Below, in pieces: positions 49,180-58,821 of a DNA stretch of 64,000 nt (position 1 is its first letter; each line of letters opens with the position of its first letter). The notes under the pieces were generated by a model. The model saw nothing but the letters and a program-made list of their open reading frames with translations. It had not been told where the DNA came from and searched no databases. The DNA is from Roseisalinus antarcticus (GTDB lineage Bacteria; Pseudomonadota; Alphaproteobacteria; Rhodobacterales; Rhodobacteraceae): contig NZ_FWFZ01000017.1 in the NCBI RefSeq assembly GCF_900172355.1, forward strand, positions 27,837-91,836. The letters are read 5' to 3'. Position numbers and translations under genes: made by a program.

Positions 49180-50150
49180 CCCCGCAAGACACCGCCTCCC
49201 TCCTCGTCCGACTGGGCCGCTTCCTGCGGGACAACCCGATCTTTCCGCTCATCATCCTTCTGCTGGCGCTGATCGCCACGCTGGAATTCATGCGCCCCGG
49301 CATCGTCAACGAGCGCTGGATCGGCAACACGATCAAGTTCGCGATTCCGCTGGCGATGCTCGCCGCCTGCCAGACCCTGACGATGCTGACCGGCGGGATC
49401 GACCTGTCGGCCTCGGTGGGGGCGACGATCACCGCCTTCGTCATGGCCACCCAGGTGCCGATCATGGGGGCGCCGCTGGCGATCTGCATCGGGCTTGTGC
49501 CGGCCATCCTGATCGGACTGGTCAACGGCTTCGGCGTCGCCGTCTGCCGGGTGCATCCGCTGATCATGACCCTTGGCACCGGGCTGATCGCGACCGGCTG
49601 CCTGCAGGTCTACCAGCGCTTCGTCATCGCCAGCGGGTCGGTCGTGCCCGACGGGCTGGGCTGGCTGGGCACCGGCCGCACCTGGGGGGCACCGAACGCG
49701 CTGTTGCTGTTCGTGCCCTTCGCCATCTTCGTCTTGTGGCTACAGCGGCGCACGGGGTTCGGCCGGCTGCTCTATGCGCTCGGCTCCAACGAGACGGCGG
49801 CCAAGATCAGTGGCGTCAGGTCATGGCAGGTCTATCTGGCGCTTTATGCGCTGTCGGGGCTGATCGCGGGGGGCGCGGGGCTGCTCTATGTCGGGCTGAT
49901 CAAGGCCCCGTCGCTGAGCCTGGTAAGCCCGCTGCTGCTGCCCTCTGTGGCGGCCGCGGTGATCGGCGGCACCTCGATCTTCGGCGGGCGGGGCGGATAT
50001 GGCGGCACCATCGTCGGCGCCCTGATCCTGACCGTGCTCGGCACGCTGCTGACCCTGATGCAGATCCCCGAAGGGACGCGGCGGATCCTGTTCGGGCTGA
50101 TCATCCTCGCGGTCACCACGATCTATGTGCGGCTGACCAATCAGCGATAG
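49176..50150 (+). CDS. ABC sugar transporter permease, CUT2 type (324 aa)
   Basis: Second membrane subunit. It has LTMLTGGIDLSASVGATITA, VHPLIMTLGTGLIATG and VIGGTSIFGGRGGYGGTIVGA. Paralogous to the preceding permease but clearly different, as expected of a heterodimer. Followed 9 bp later by an oxidoreductase. Confidence 0.88.
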   Translation: MTPQDTASLLVRLGRFLRDNPIFPLIILLLALIATLEFMRPGIVNERWIGNTIKFAIPLAMLAACQTLTMLTGGIDLSASVGATITAFVMATQVPIMGAPLAICIGLVPAILIGLVNGFGVAVCRVHPLIMTLGTGLIATGCLQVYQRFVIASGSVVPDGLGWLGTGRTWGAPNALLLFVPFAIFVLWLQRRTGFGRLLYALGSNETAAKISGVRSWQVYLALYALSGLIAGGAGLLYVGLIKAPSLSLVSPLLLPSVAAAVIGGTSIFGGRGGYGGTIVGALILTVLGTLLTLMQIPEGTRRILFGLIILAVTTIYVRLTNQR

Positions 50151-50159
50151 GGGACGACA

Positions 50160-51233
50160 ATGGGCAAATGGCGGATCGCCGGGATCAGTTTCGACCACAT
50201 GCACATGGGCGATCTGCTGCGCCAGGTGGATGCGCATCCCGAGGCCGAGATCTGCGCGATCTACGACCCGGACCCCGCCCGGATGCAGGCCGCGATCGCG
50301 GCGTTCGGCCTGCCCTCCGAGGCGGTGTTCACCGATTTCGACGCCTGCATGGCGACGGCGCCGGACATCGCGCTGCTCTGCGCGGCGACGGCGGACCACG
50401 CGGCCTTTGCCGAACGCCTGGCCACGCATGGCTGCCACCTCTTCGTCGAGAAGCCTTTCGCCGCAAGCGTTGAGGACGCCCGGCGGATGATCGCCGCGAT
50501 GGCGGGCACCGGCCGGCAGATGGCGATCAACTGGCCGCTGACCTGGGTCCCGAGCCACGCGACCGCCAAGCGGCTGGTCGACGAGGGCACCATCGGCGAT
50601 CTGCTCGAGGTCCATTACTACGGCGGCAACCGCGGCCCGCTCTTTCACCTGGCCGACAAGGTCGAGGTCACCCCCGAGGAGGTCGCGCGGCGCAAGCCCG
50701 ACAGCTGGTGGTACAAACGCGCGTCGGGCGGCGGCAGCCTGCTGGATTATCTCGGCTACGACGCCACCCTCGGGACATGGTTTCTTGACGGCGAGGCGCC
50801 GCTGGAGGTGGCCTGCATGGTGGACGAGGCCCCCGGCATCGAGGTCGACCAGCATTCCATCACCCTGTGCCGCTACGCCCGCGGCCTGTCGAAGATGGAG
50901 ACCCGCTGGGGCACCTTCACCGACCCCTGGACGACCCAGCCCCAGCCCACCTGCGTTTTCGTTCTGGTCGGCAGCAACGGCACCATCGGCAGCCCCGACT
51001 ACGCGCCCCATGTGACGCTGCAGACCCGTGCGAGGCCCGAGGCCACGCCCGTTCCCGTCGATACCCTGCCCGAGGGCCGACGCAACGGGATCGAGTATGT
51101 GCTCTCTTGCCTCGCGCGCGGCACCCCGGTCGGCGGCCCGCTGTCGCCCGAGCTGAGCCTTGTCGGCCAGCGGATCGTCGACACTGCCGCGGCCTCTGCC
51201 CGGGAAAAGCGCACCTTGCCGCTGGTGCCCTGA
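50160..51233 (+). CDS. Gfo/Idh/MocA-family oxidoreductase with atypical cofactor loop (357 aa)
   Basis: Family membership is shown by the EKP motif (LFVEKPFAAS, about 97-106), the NWPLTWVPSHATAK helix and the C-terminal sheet. The N-terminal loop reads WRIAGISFDHMHMGD instead of the GxGxxG Rossmann motif, so cofactor binding may differ or be lost. The catalytic helix contains GGGSLLDYLGYDATLG. It may act with the SDR that follows 84 bp later. Substrate unknown. Confidence 0.82.
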   Translation: MGKWRIAGISFDHMHMGDLLRQVDAHPEAEICAIYDPDPARMQAAIAAFGLPSEAVFTDFDACMATAPDIALLCAATADHAAFAERLATHGCHLFVEKPFAASVEDARRMIAAMAGTGRQMAINWPLTWVPSHATAKRLVDEGTIGDLLEVHYYGGNRGPLFHLADKVEVTPEEVARRKPDSWWYKRASGGGSLLDYLGYDATLGTWFLDGEAPLEVACMVDEAPGIEVDQHSITLCRYARGLSKMETRWGTFTDPWTTQPQPTCVFVLVGSNGTIGSPDYAPHVTLQTRARPEATPVPVDTLPEGRRNGIEYVLSCLARGTPVGGPLSPELSLVGQRIVDTAAASAREKRTLPLVP

Positions 51234-51317
51234 CACGCGCCCTCCGCCCCGGCACCCGGCGGGGACCCAACGCGCGGCCAGAGCATGGCCAGCGGCCAAT
51301 TGCGAAAGGATCCGTTC

Positions 51318-52007
51318 ATGAAGACCGCGATCGTCACCGGTGGGGGCACCGGAATCGGGCTGGCCACCTGCCGCCGCTTTCTGACCTCGGGCTACCGGGT
51401 GATCGCCGCCGGGCTGGAGCGGGACGACGACCTGCCCGCCGGGATCGAGTTCCTCGAGACGAACGTCACCGACCCGCGGGACATCGACCGGATGATCGGC
51501 GCGGCGGACCGGATCGACGCGCTGATCCACTGCGCGGGCATCCAGCTGCAGGAGCGCGAGTGGCAGGTCGAGGACTTCCGCAAGGTGCTCGACGTCAACC
51601 TGACCGCCTGCCACGCCTCGGCCACCGCCGCGCTGGACAAGCTGACGGCGGCGCGTGGCAATGTGGTGAACATCGCCTCAATGTGGAGCTTTTTCGGCTC
51701 GCCGAAATCGCCCGGCTATGCTGCGTCCAAGAACGGCATCGTCGCGCTGACCCGCTCCATGGCCACCGCCTGGGCCCCGCGCGGCATCCGCGCCAACGCC
51801 GTGGCCCCGGGCTGGGTGTTGACGCGGATGGCGATGGCCGCCAGGTCCGACCCCGTCCGCGAGCCCCGGATCACCGAGCGCATCCCCATGGCCCGCTGGG
51901 CGGAGGCCCATGAGGTGGCCAACGTCATCCACTTCCTGGCCTCGGACGAGGCGAGCTATGTCACCGGCGTCGTGCTGCCGGTGGATGGCGGCTATTCGAT
52001 CGGCTAG
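51318..52007 (+). CDS. SDR-family oxidoreductase (229 aa)
   Basis: Short SDR with TGGGTGIG at about 8-15, HCAGIQ at about 72, Ser in NIASMWSF and Tyr/Lys in YAASK. ATG 51318 has AAAGGA upstream. An earlier in-frame ATG at 51285 lacks one. It is the last gene of region E and is convergent with the LacI-family gene 20 bp away. Likely oxidises or reduces the sugar or cyclitol carbon handled by the neighbouring oxidoreductases. Confidence 0.82.
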   Translation: MKTAIVTGGGTGIGLATCRRFLTSGYRVIAAGLERDDDLPAGIEFLETNVTDPRDIDRMIGAADRIDALIHCAGIQLQEREWQVEDFRKVLDVNLTACHASATAALDKLTAARGNVVNIASMWSFFGSPKSPGYAASKNGIVALTRSMATAWAPRGIRANAVAPGWVLTRMAMAARSDPVREPRITERIPMARWAEAHEVANVIHFLASDEASYVTGVVLPVDGGYSIG

Positions 52008-52027
52008 CCGCGCGGAACTCGGCGACG

Positions 52028-53032
52028 CTAGGACGTGGGGATGTTCTCGCGAAAGATCACCTGCAGGCGCGGCATGTATTCCGGCTCCACCGAGCCGCGC
52101 ACCGAGGACAGCAGCAACTTGACGATCTCGCGGGCCTCGACCCGGACGTTCTGGTCGATCACCGCGTCGATGGTGCGGTCCAGCAGCATCGGCTTTGTCG
52201 ATTCTGTCAGATCGTGGGCGATGAACACCGTGTCCTGGTCCCGCCGCGCCGCCCGAAGTGCGCGCGCGATGCCGCGCTTGCCGGAGCCGATGTTGTAGAT
52301 CCCGTCGATCCGGTCCTCGGCCAGCAGGCGGCGGGTCTCTTCGAACGCCCGCTCGCGGTCGTCGCGGACCTCGGCGATATGGGCGATGCGGATCTGCGGG
52401 AAATCCTCGGACATGATCGACCGGAACCCCATCTCGCGTTCCTCGTGCCCGCGATAGGCCGGCGAGCCGATGAAGACCGCCACGCGCTTGGGCTCGGAGC
52501 CGCCGACGAACCGCCCCATGAGCAGCCCGGCAAGCCGACCGGCGGCGCGGTTGTCGATCCCCACATAGCCGACCTTCCGGGTCGAGGGGATGTCGGAAAT
52601 CAGCGTGCCGACATGGACCCCGGACGCCGCGAGGGCGTTGATCGCCTCGCGCACCTTGGGGTGGTCGAGCGCCACCACGCCGACCGCATCCGTGCGCCCC
52701 TCCAGCGACCGCAGCCGCTCGGGCAGCCGGTCGTGGTCGAACCCCTCGATCTGATGCACGTTGATCTCGACCCCTGTCAGGGTCTGGGCCTCTTCAAAGA
52801 GGTGCCGGCGCAGGTCCGCCATGAAATCGTTGGGCCCCGCGGGCAGCACGAAATCGAGCCGCGCGGTCTTGGCCTCGCCGGTGGGCAAGCCGTAATAGCC
52901 AAGATCACGGGCCACCTGCTCGACGATCTGGCGGGTCCTGTCGCGCACCCCGTCGCGGCCGTTCAGCACCCTGTCCACCGTCGCGGTGGACACGCCCGCC
53001 TCTCGGGCGATTCGCGATATCGTCGCGCGCAT
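52028..53032 (-). CDS. LacI-family transcriptional regulator (334 aa)
   Basis: N-terminal helix-turn-helix ISRIAREAGVSTATVDRVLNG (about 4-24) with the LacI hinge after it, then a Peripla_BP-like effector domain. TISRIAREAGVS matches the family start exactly. GGGGAG precedes the ATG on the minus strand. It is divergent from the CUT1 operon (53255) and convergent with region E, so it could control either. The palindrome at 53164-53175 is a likely operator. Confidence 0.88.
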   Translation of the reverse strand: MRATISRIAREAGVSTATVDRVLNGRDGVRDRTRQIVEQVARDLGYYGLPTGEAKTARLDFVLPAGPNDFMADLRRHLFEEAQTLTGVEINVHQIEGFDHDRLPERLRSLEGRTDAVGVVALDHPKVREAINALAASGVHVGTLISDIPSTRKVGYVGIDNRAAGRLAGLLMGRFVGGSEPKRVAVFIGSPAYRGHEEREMGFRSIMSEDFPQIRIAHIAEVRDDRERAFEETRRLLAEDRIDGIYNIGSGKRGIARALRAARRDQDTVFIAHDLTESTKPMLLDRTIDAVIDQNVRVEAREIVKLLLSSVRGSVEPEYMPRLQVIFRENIPTS

Positions 53033-53163
53033 TTCCGCAAAACTCCCCTCAATGAGGTCTTGATATGCAATCTTAAGACATCATCAATGCCTCGCATAGC
53101 CACTCTTATTTGACGATATTGCGGAATATCAGATCAAACGGATGGATAATGATGTAAAAGGAT

Positions 53164-53175
53164 GCATCATGATGC
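53164..53175. promoter_or_regulatory. Candidate LacI-family operator
   Basis: GCATCATGATGC is a perfect 12-bp palindrome 80 nt upstream of the CUT1 binding-protein start. Nearby half-sites include GATGATGTCTT (minus strand, about 53071-53083) and GATATT-GCGG-AATATC at 53115-53130. The TTGACG at 53110-53115 could serve as a -35 box, though no clear -10 is visible. Confidence 0.4.
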
Positions 53176-53254
53176 TTTGCCGGGCAGACCCCCTGCGTCA
53201 TGCTGTCTGTATGGACATGACCCGAAAAAAGGGCGGTCCACGGGAGGAAATCAC

Positions 53255-54865
53255 ATGACCGAGACACACCGCTTCACGCGGCGCCGCGTCCTTGCGGGAG
53301 CTGCGCAGACTGCCATTTTCGCCGGTATCGGCGCTCCGCTCGTGCTCCGCGCCGACAGGGCCCGCGCCCAGGCCGGGCTGGCAGAGGGGATGGTCGGGGG
53401 GCCGACCGGCTTTCCGGGCGCCGAACGCTACCAATACGGGCCCGACACGCCGGAAGGCCGCGCCATCGAGGGCATCCGGGCATTGGTCGGCGCGGGCAAG
53501 GCGCCCAGCCGCATCGTGCTGGGATTGTCCGACGGCTCCATCGGCCAGATCACCCAGCCCTTCCCCGAAGGTGCGCCGTCGGTCAAGGACCTGTGGGAGC
53601 AGGAGACCGGGATCACGCTCGACATCGTCGGCGTGCCGAACGGTCAGGAATTCACCAAGGTCATGCAGGACGTCTCGACCAACGCCGGCGGCTTCGACAT
53701 CTACGCGGTCGAATGGAACCGCCTGGGCGATCTCGCCGAGACCGGCGGCATCGTGGCGCTTGACGATTACGTCGCGCAATACCGCCCCGAATGGGACGAC
53801 CCCGAGCGGGGCTATGTGAACGGTGAACAGGGCGTGTCGCTGCTCAACGGCTACCGCGGCAAGGTCTACGGCGTCTCGCTCGATGGCGACTTCCAGACAT
53901 GGAACCACCGCACCGATCTGTTCAACGACCCGGACGAGCAGGCGGCGTTTTCAGATGCCCACGGCTATGCGCTGGCACCGCCCACCACGTGGAAGCAGCA
54001 CGACGAGATCGCGGCCTTCTTCACCCGGCCGGACGATGGGCTCTATGGCTCCACCGATCTGCGCAACCAGGGCTGGGGCTATACCAACTGGTACCAGCGG
54101 TTCGTTTCCATGGCCTCGCCCAACCAGTTCCTGTTCGCCGACGACGGCACCGCGCTGATCAACACCGAGGCCGGCTGGGCGGCCACCCAGGAATACATCG
54201 ACAGCCTGTCGCACCATTCGCCCGACGCGATCTCGTGGAGCTGGCCGGAGCAATACGGCAACTTCGCCCAGGGCGGCGCGGCGATGACCTGCGCGTTCTC
54301 GAACCTGCCCAAGTTCCTGGACAACCCCGCCAACGAAGGCAGCATGGTCACCGGCAAGGTCGGCAGCCACCTGCCCCCGGGCCGCGAACACGACGGCGGC
54401 CTGGTCCGCCGGACGGTCCTGTGGCTGAACCTCTCGGCCTCGGTGTCGTCGCAATCCGAGCATCCCGAGGCGGCCTACCTGCTGCTGCAATGGTTGGGAT
54501 CGAGCCGGATCTATTCGTGGATGACCGCCAACCCGGGCGGCTATTTCGACCCGTTCCAGCTGGCGAACTTCGCCGATCCGCTGGTGCGCGAGACCTACCA
54601 CGACTACCACATGGACATCGTCCGCGAGAGCGTGCGGCGCACCGTGCCGACGATCAACTATCCCGGCGCCACGGCCTTCCACAACGCGCTGGACGAAAGC
54701 CTTGTCGCGGCGCTCACTGGAAGCATGTCGGCCGAGCAGGCGATGGCCAACACCGAACGCCAATGGGCACGGATCGCCCGGCGCGTGGGCGAGGACAAGC
54801 TGCTCGAGGCGATCCAGGCCAACAAGGCGGCCTGGCCCGATGTGATCGACCCCATCGGCGCATGA
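53255..54865 (+). CDS. CUT1 ABC transporter periplasmic binding protein (536 aa)
   Basis: Extracellular solute-binding protein family 1, longer than the usual 400-450 residues. The signal THRFTRRRVLAGAAQTAIFA has a Tat-type twin-arginine run, so the protein may be exported folded. GGAGGAAA precedes ATG 53255. Trp- and Tyr-rich regions (YTNWYQRFVS, ISWSWPEQYGNFAQGG) suggest a carbohydrate or polyol pocket. Its size and two-ATPase partner set resemble the rhizobial glycerol importer, which supports a polyol ligand. A stem-loop follows. Confidence 0.83.
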   Translation: MTETHRFTRRRVLAGAAQTAIFAGIGAPLVLRADRARAQAGLAEGMVGGPTGFPGAERYQYGPDTPEGRAIEGIRALVGAGKAPSRIVLGLSDGSIGQITQPFPEGAPSVKDLWEQETGITLDIVGVPNGQEFTKVMQDVSTNAGGFDIYAVEWNRLGDLAETGGIVALDDYVAQYRPEWDDPERGYVNGEQGVSLLNGYRGKVYGVSLDGDFQTWNHRTDLFNDPDEQAAFSDAHGYALAPPTTWKQHDEIAAFFTRPDDGLYGSTDLRNQGWGYTNWYQRFVSMASPNQFLFADDGTALINTEAGWAATQEYIDSLSHHSPDAISWSWPEQYGNFAQGGAAMTCAFSNLPKFLDNPANEGSMVTGKVGSHLPPGREHDGGLVRRTVLWLNLSASVSSQSEHPEAAYLLLQWLGSSRIYSWMTANPGGYFDPFQLANFADPLVRETYHDYHMDIVRESVRRTVPTINYPGATAFHNALDESLVAALTGSMSAEQAMANTERQWARIARRVGEDKLLEAIQANKAAWPDVIDPIGA

Positions 54866-54885
54866 CCTCCCACATTGTCGACATT

Positions 54886-54913
54886 GCGGGCAGGGGCCTC
54901 GGCCTCTGCCCGC
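54886..54913 (+). other. Stem-loop after the CUT1 binding-protein gene
   Basis: GCGGGCAGGGGCC (54886-54898) pairs with GGCCTCTGCCCGC (54901-54913), one G-U pair, about 20 nt past the stop. No T-run. The loop is so tight that the inner pairs probably open. Confidence 0.55.
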
Positions 54914-54937
54914 TGCACCATACCGGGGTCTGACCTT

Positions 54938-55798
54938 ATGCACCGCAGCCTGTCTTTCGAGACCTTTCGCTACGCCGCCATCCTGACTTTTCTGGCCCTG
55001 TCGCTGATCCCGACGATCTGGATGATGTCGATGGCCTTCAAACCCGTGGCCGAATGGCAGGCAGCCGGTGCGAACCTGACCTGGTGGCCCGAAAACCCGA
55101 CGCTGGACAATTTCCGCTTCATCTTCGGCGAGAGCGGATCGGACCTGATCGTGGCGCTGGAGCGCACGGCGGGGCGGCCGATCCTGGCCTCGCTGCTTGC
55201 GGCCACATTCGGCACGCTGATCGCGATGGTCGCGGGGTCGGCGGCGGCCTACGGGCTGTCGCGCTTCGGCTCGGGCGGGAACCTGCCGCTGGCGCTGATC
55301 CAGCTCCGGATCTTTCCGCCCATGGCCGTGATGATCCCGGTCATGATCATGTGGGCCTTCCTCGGCCTGATCGACACCTGGTGGGGGCTGGCGCTGATCT
55401 ACGGCATCGTCACCATGCCGTTCAGCTTCTGGCTGATGAAGACCTTCTTCGACGACATGCCGCGCGAGATCGAGGACGCGGCCCTGGTCGAGGGCTGTTC
55501 CCGCTGGCGGGTGTTCACCCGGATCACCCTGCCGATCATGCGGCCCGCGCTGGCCTCGTCGGGACTGTTCGTCTTCATCCTGAACTGGTCGGACTATCTG
55601 ATCGCGCTGCTGCTGACGACCCGGGACTGGGTGACGATACCGGTCTACATGGCGTCGCTGTCGTCCTCGATGACCGGCCAGCTTTACGGCGCCAAGGCCG
55701 CCCTTGGCCTGATCGCCGCGGTCCCGCCCGTGATCATGGGCATCGCGATCCAGAAACAGCTGGTCCGCGGCCTGACATTCGGGGCGCTGAAGGAATGA
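54938..55798 (+). CDS. CUT1 ABC transporter permease, MalG-like (286 aa)
   Basis: Six-helix inner-membrane subunit. The EAA coupling loop is at about 182-205 ([20 protein letters not shown]). Start [15 protein letters not shown] gives a short cytoplasmic tail before helix 1. Overlaps the next permease by 4 bp (ATGA). Confidence 0.88.
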   Translation: MHRSLSFETFRYAAILTFLALSLIPTIWMMSMAFKPVAEWQAAGANLTWWPENPTLDNFRFIFGESGSDLIVALERTAGRPILASLLAATFGTLIAMVAGSAAAYGLSRFGSGGNLPLALIQLRIFPPMAVMIPVMIMWAFLGLIDTWWGLALIYGIVTMPFSFWLMKTFFDDMPREIEDAALVEGCSRWRVFTRITLPIMRPALASSGLFVFILNWSDYLIALLLTTRDWVTIPVYMASLSSSMTGQLYGAKAALGLIAAVPPVIMGIAIQKQLVRGLTFGALKE

Positions 55799-56730
55799 CC
55801 GAGATCGCCGATATCCCCCCGCCGCGGACCGAGACCCCCGCCCCGCCCGACCGGGAGGCCGCGCGGCTCGGCTTTCGCCTGACCCTTCCGGCCCAGCTTC
55901 TGGTGCTGTTCATCGCGGTGTTTCCGATCTGCATGCAGATCTACATCTCGCTGACGGACTGGTCGCCGCTGGACGGCATCCCCTGGTGGCGGGCCCACGA
56001 GCTGTGGATCGGGCTGACGAATTATTCCGACCTCGCCTCCGACTTCCGGTTCTGGGGTGCGCTCTGGCGGACGCTCTTCGTGATGCTGGTCTGCGTGCCG
56101 GTCCAGTTCTTCCTTGGGCTGGGGCTGGCCATCCTCTTCGTCGACGAGTTTCCCGGGCGGCGGATCTTCTACTCGGTGCTGCTGGTGCCGATGATGGTGG
56201 TGCCCGCGGTCGCCGGCTACATGTTCTTCATGCTGTTCCAGTCGGGCGGGCCGGTGAACGACATCCTGTCCGCGTTTGCGGGCCGCACCGTCTCCATCGC
56301 CTGGCTCAGCGATCCGGATCTGGCCCTGGCGGCGGTCATCATCGCCGATATCTGGCAGTGGACGCCGCTGATGTTCCTGATCCTGCTGGCCGGCCTGGTA
56401 TCGGTGCCCAAGGATCAGCAACTGGCGGCGGTGCTGCTGGGTGCCGGCTGGTGGCGGCGGTTCCGGACCATCATCCTGCCACGGATGAAGACGATCATCA
56501 TCATCGCGCTGGCGATCCGGGTGATCGAGAACTTCAAGATCTTCGACACGCTCTACATCATGACCGGCGGCGGCCCCGGGATCGCGACCGAGACCATCAG
56601 CGTCTACATCTACAAGGTCACCCAGCAAGAGCTGATCTGGGGCTATGTCGCGGCGATCGCGCTGGCGATCCTGATCTCGCTGTCCATCGTGTCGGCCTTT
56701 GCCATAGCGCGGCTGCGGAGGGGCTCATGA
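55795..56730 (+). CDS. CUT1 ABC transporter permease, MalF-like (311 aa)
   Basis: Six-helix partner permease with a proline-rich N-terminal tail ([15 protein letters not shown]). The EAA-type loop is [20 protein letters not shown], in which the usual acid Glu-Ala-Ala reads QLAAV. The C-terminus has [18 protein letters not shown], the signature MalF segment. It overlaps the ATPase by 4 bp. Confidence 0.87.
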   Translation: MTEIADIPPPRTETPAPPDREAARLGFRLTLPAQLLVLFIAVFPICMQIYISLTDWSPLDGIPWWRAHELWIGLTNYSDLASDFRFWGALWRTLFVMLVCVPVQFFLGLGLAILFVDEFPGRRIFYSVLLVPMMVVPAVAGYMFFMLFQSGGPVNDILSAFAGRTVSIAWLSDPDLALAAVIIADIWQWTPLMFLILLAGLVSVPKDQQLAAVLLGAGWWRRFRTIILPRMKTIIIIALAIRVIENFKIFDTLYIMTGGGPGIATETISVYIYKVTQQELIWGYVAAIALAILISLSIVSAFAIARLRRGS

Positions 56731-57788
56731 CAGAGATCGTCCTCGACACGCTTGGCAAGGATTTCGGGTCGTTCACCGCGCTGCGCGACATGGACCTGAC
56801 GATCCGGGACGGCGAGTTCATGGCGCTGCTGGGCCCCTCGGGCTGCGGCAAGTCCACCACGATGAACATGATCGCCGGCATGCTGGAGCCGACCCGCGGC
56901 CAGATCCGCTTCGACGGAAAGCGCATCGACGGCGTGCCGATGGCCAAGCGCGGAGTGGGCTTCGTGTTCCAGAACTACGCGATCTTCACCCACATGAGTG
57001 TGCGCGAGAACCTGGCCTATGGCCCCAAGGCGCAGGGCATGTCGCGCGCCGAGGTGACGCGCCGCGTCTCGGACATCGCCGAGCTGCTGCAGCTGACCCC
57101 GATGCTCGACCGCCGGGCGGCGGGGCTGTCGGTCAACATCCTCCAGCGGATCGCCATCGGCCGCTCGGCCGCGGTGGAGCCCGCGATCTTCCTGCTGGAC
57201 GAGCCGCTGTCGAACGTCGATGCGGCGTTCCGCGCGGTCATGCGGTCAGAGCTCAAGGGGCTGCAACGGCGGTTCAGCCAGACCATGGTCTATGTCACCC
57301 ACGACCAGCTCGAGGCGATGACCATGGCCGACCGGATCGCGGTGATGGACCACGGCAGGCTGCTGCAGGTCGGCACGCCGCTGGAGGTCTACAACAACCC
57401 TTCCGACACGTTCGTGGCCCGGTTCATCGGCTCGCCCGGAATGAACCTGATCCCGGCCCGCGTCGATGGCGACACGGCGCATATGGACGGGATCGGTGCG
57501 CTGACCCTGACCGCGGCGCCCGGCACGGCGCAGGTTCTCGCGGGTTTCCGCCCCGAGGTCGTGCACCCCGATGACGACGGCCCGCTGGCCATGGGGGTCG
57601 AGATCGTCGAGCACATCGGCGCCCGCACCATCGTCCACCTTCGCGCCGGCGAGACGGAGGTGAAGGCCGTGCTCGACGCCGAGCACACCGCCCCGCGCGA
57701 AGGCCAGGCCTTCCGGTTCCGGGTCGATGCCGCCGATATCCGGCTGTTCGACCCGGCCACCGGCGCGGCCATGAAAAGACACGGATAA
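56727..57788 (+). CDS. CUT1 ABC transporter ATPase A, degenerate signature (353 aa)
   Basis: MalK/UgpC-like subunit with a C-terminal regulatory barrel. Walker A GPSGCGKST is at 38-46, Q-loop VFQNYA, Walker B LLDEPLS with the catalytic Glu at 159, and H-loop VTHD. The C-loop that should read LSGGQ is LSVNILQRIAIGR at 134-146. So this protein keeps its own ATP-hydrolysing residues but cannot offer a normal signature to its partner. It overlaps the second ATPase by 1 bp. See ATPase B for the complementary defect. Confidence 0.88.
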   Translation: MTEIVLDTLGKDFGSFTALRDMDLTIRDGEFMALLGPSGCGKSTTMNMIAGMLEPTRGQIRFDGKRIDGVPMAKRGVGFVFQNYAIFTHMSVRENLAYGPKAQGMSRAEVTRRVSDIAELLQLTPMLDRRAAGLSVNILQRIAIGRSAAVEPAIFLLDEPLSNVDAAFRAVMRSELKGLQRRFSQTMVYVTHDQLEAMTMADRIAVMDHGRLLQVGTPLEVYNNPSDTFVARFIGSPGMNLIPARVDGDTAHMDGIGALTLTAAPGTAQVLAGFRPEVVHPDDDGPLAMGVEIVEHIGARTIVHLRAGETEVKAVLDAEHTAPREGQAFRFRVDAADIRLFDPATGAAMKRHG

Positions 57789-58810
57789 TGGCCTCGATCC
57801 GGTTCCAGAACGTCACCAAGCGGTTCGGCGACATCGTCGCGCTGGACGATGCCAGCTTCGAGATCCGCGACAACGCGTTCTTCTGCCTGTTCGGGCCGCC
57901 GCTGTCGGGCAAGTCCACGATCCTCAAGCTGATCCTCGGGCTGGAGACGCCCGACACCGGCGGGATCTTCATCGACGGGCAGCCTGTGGCCCATGTCTCG
58001 CCCGCCAAACGCAACGTGGCGATGGTGTTCCAGAACCTCGCCCTGTTTCCGCACATGTCCGCGCTCGACAACGTCCGGTTCCCGCTGGTCGAGCGCAAGA
58101 TCCCCGAGGCGCAGATCCGTGCGCGGGTGGCGCAGGTCACCGAGAAGCTGCACATCGGCCATATCCTCGGCAAGCCGCCCGCGCAGCTGTCGGGCGGCGA
58201 GCGTCAGCGCGTCGCCATCGCCCGGGCGCTGGTCCGCGATCCGGCGGCCTACCTGATGGACGATCCGATCTCTGCCCTCGACGCCCGCCTGCGCGAGGAG
58301 ACCCGGGTGGAGCTGCGGCGCATCCAGCAGGAGATGCAAAAGACCCTGGTCTACGTCACCCACGACCAGGAGGAGGCGATGTCGGTGGCCGACGGGATGG
58401 CGGTGCTCGAGTCCGGGCGGATCCGCCAGATCGGCACGCCCGAAGACCTCTACCGGCAGCCCAACAGCACCTACGTGGCCGAGATGCTCGGCGCGCCGCG
58501 GATCAACGTGATCCCGGGCGACATGGCCGGGGTGATCGCCCTGCCGAACCTGCCGGCCGGGGCCGCGCGGATCGGCATCCGCCCCGAGAACCTGCGGGTG
58601 AACCCGGGCGGCGGCGAGGGCACGATTTCGGAGATCGAGCCGCTTGGCGCCTTCACCACCCTGTCGATCGACGCGCGGGGCCAGACCCTGAAGGCGAGCC
58701 TGCGCGGCCAGCCCGATCTGCAGACAGGGGCGCATGTAAGCCTTTCGGTCGATCCGGCACGGGCACATTTTTTCGACGCCGCGGGAAATGCCCTGGCAGT
58801 CGACGCATGA
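57788..58810 (+). CDS. CUT1 ABC transporter ATPase B, Walker B Glu to Asp (340 aa)
   Basis: Second MalK-like subunit. The signature LSGGERQRVAIARA is intact at 134. The Walker A reads GPPLSGKST (36-44) and Walker B reads YLMDDPIS, with Asp at 159 where catalytic Glu is usual. D-loop SALDA and H-loop VTHD are normal. The pair with ATPase A therefore predicts one complete ATP site (A Walker motifs with B signature) and one weak site. The C-terminal part has the regulatory-domain layout. Confidence 0.88.
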   Translation: MASIRFQNVTKRFGDIVALDDASFEIRDNAFFCLFGPPLSGKSTILKLILGLETPDTGGIFIDGQPVAHVSPAKRNVAMVFQNLALFPHMSALDNVRFPLVERKIPEAQIRARVAQVTEKLHIGHILGKPPAQLSGGERQRVAIARALVRDPAAYLMDDPISALDARLREETRVELRRIQQEMQKTLVYVTHDQEEAMSVADGMAVLESGRIRQIGTPEDLYRQPNSTYVAEMLGAPRINVIPGDMAGVIALPNLPAGAARIGIRPENLRVNPGGGEGTISEIEPLGAFTTLSIDARGQTLKASLRGQPDLQTGAHVSLSVDPARAHFFDAAGNALAVDA

Positions 58811-58821
58811 GGGAGGAAGAG

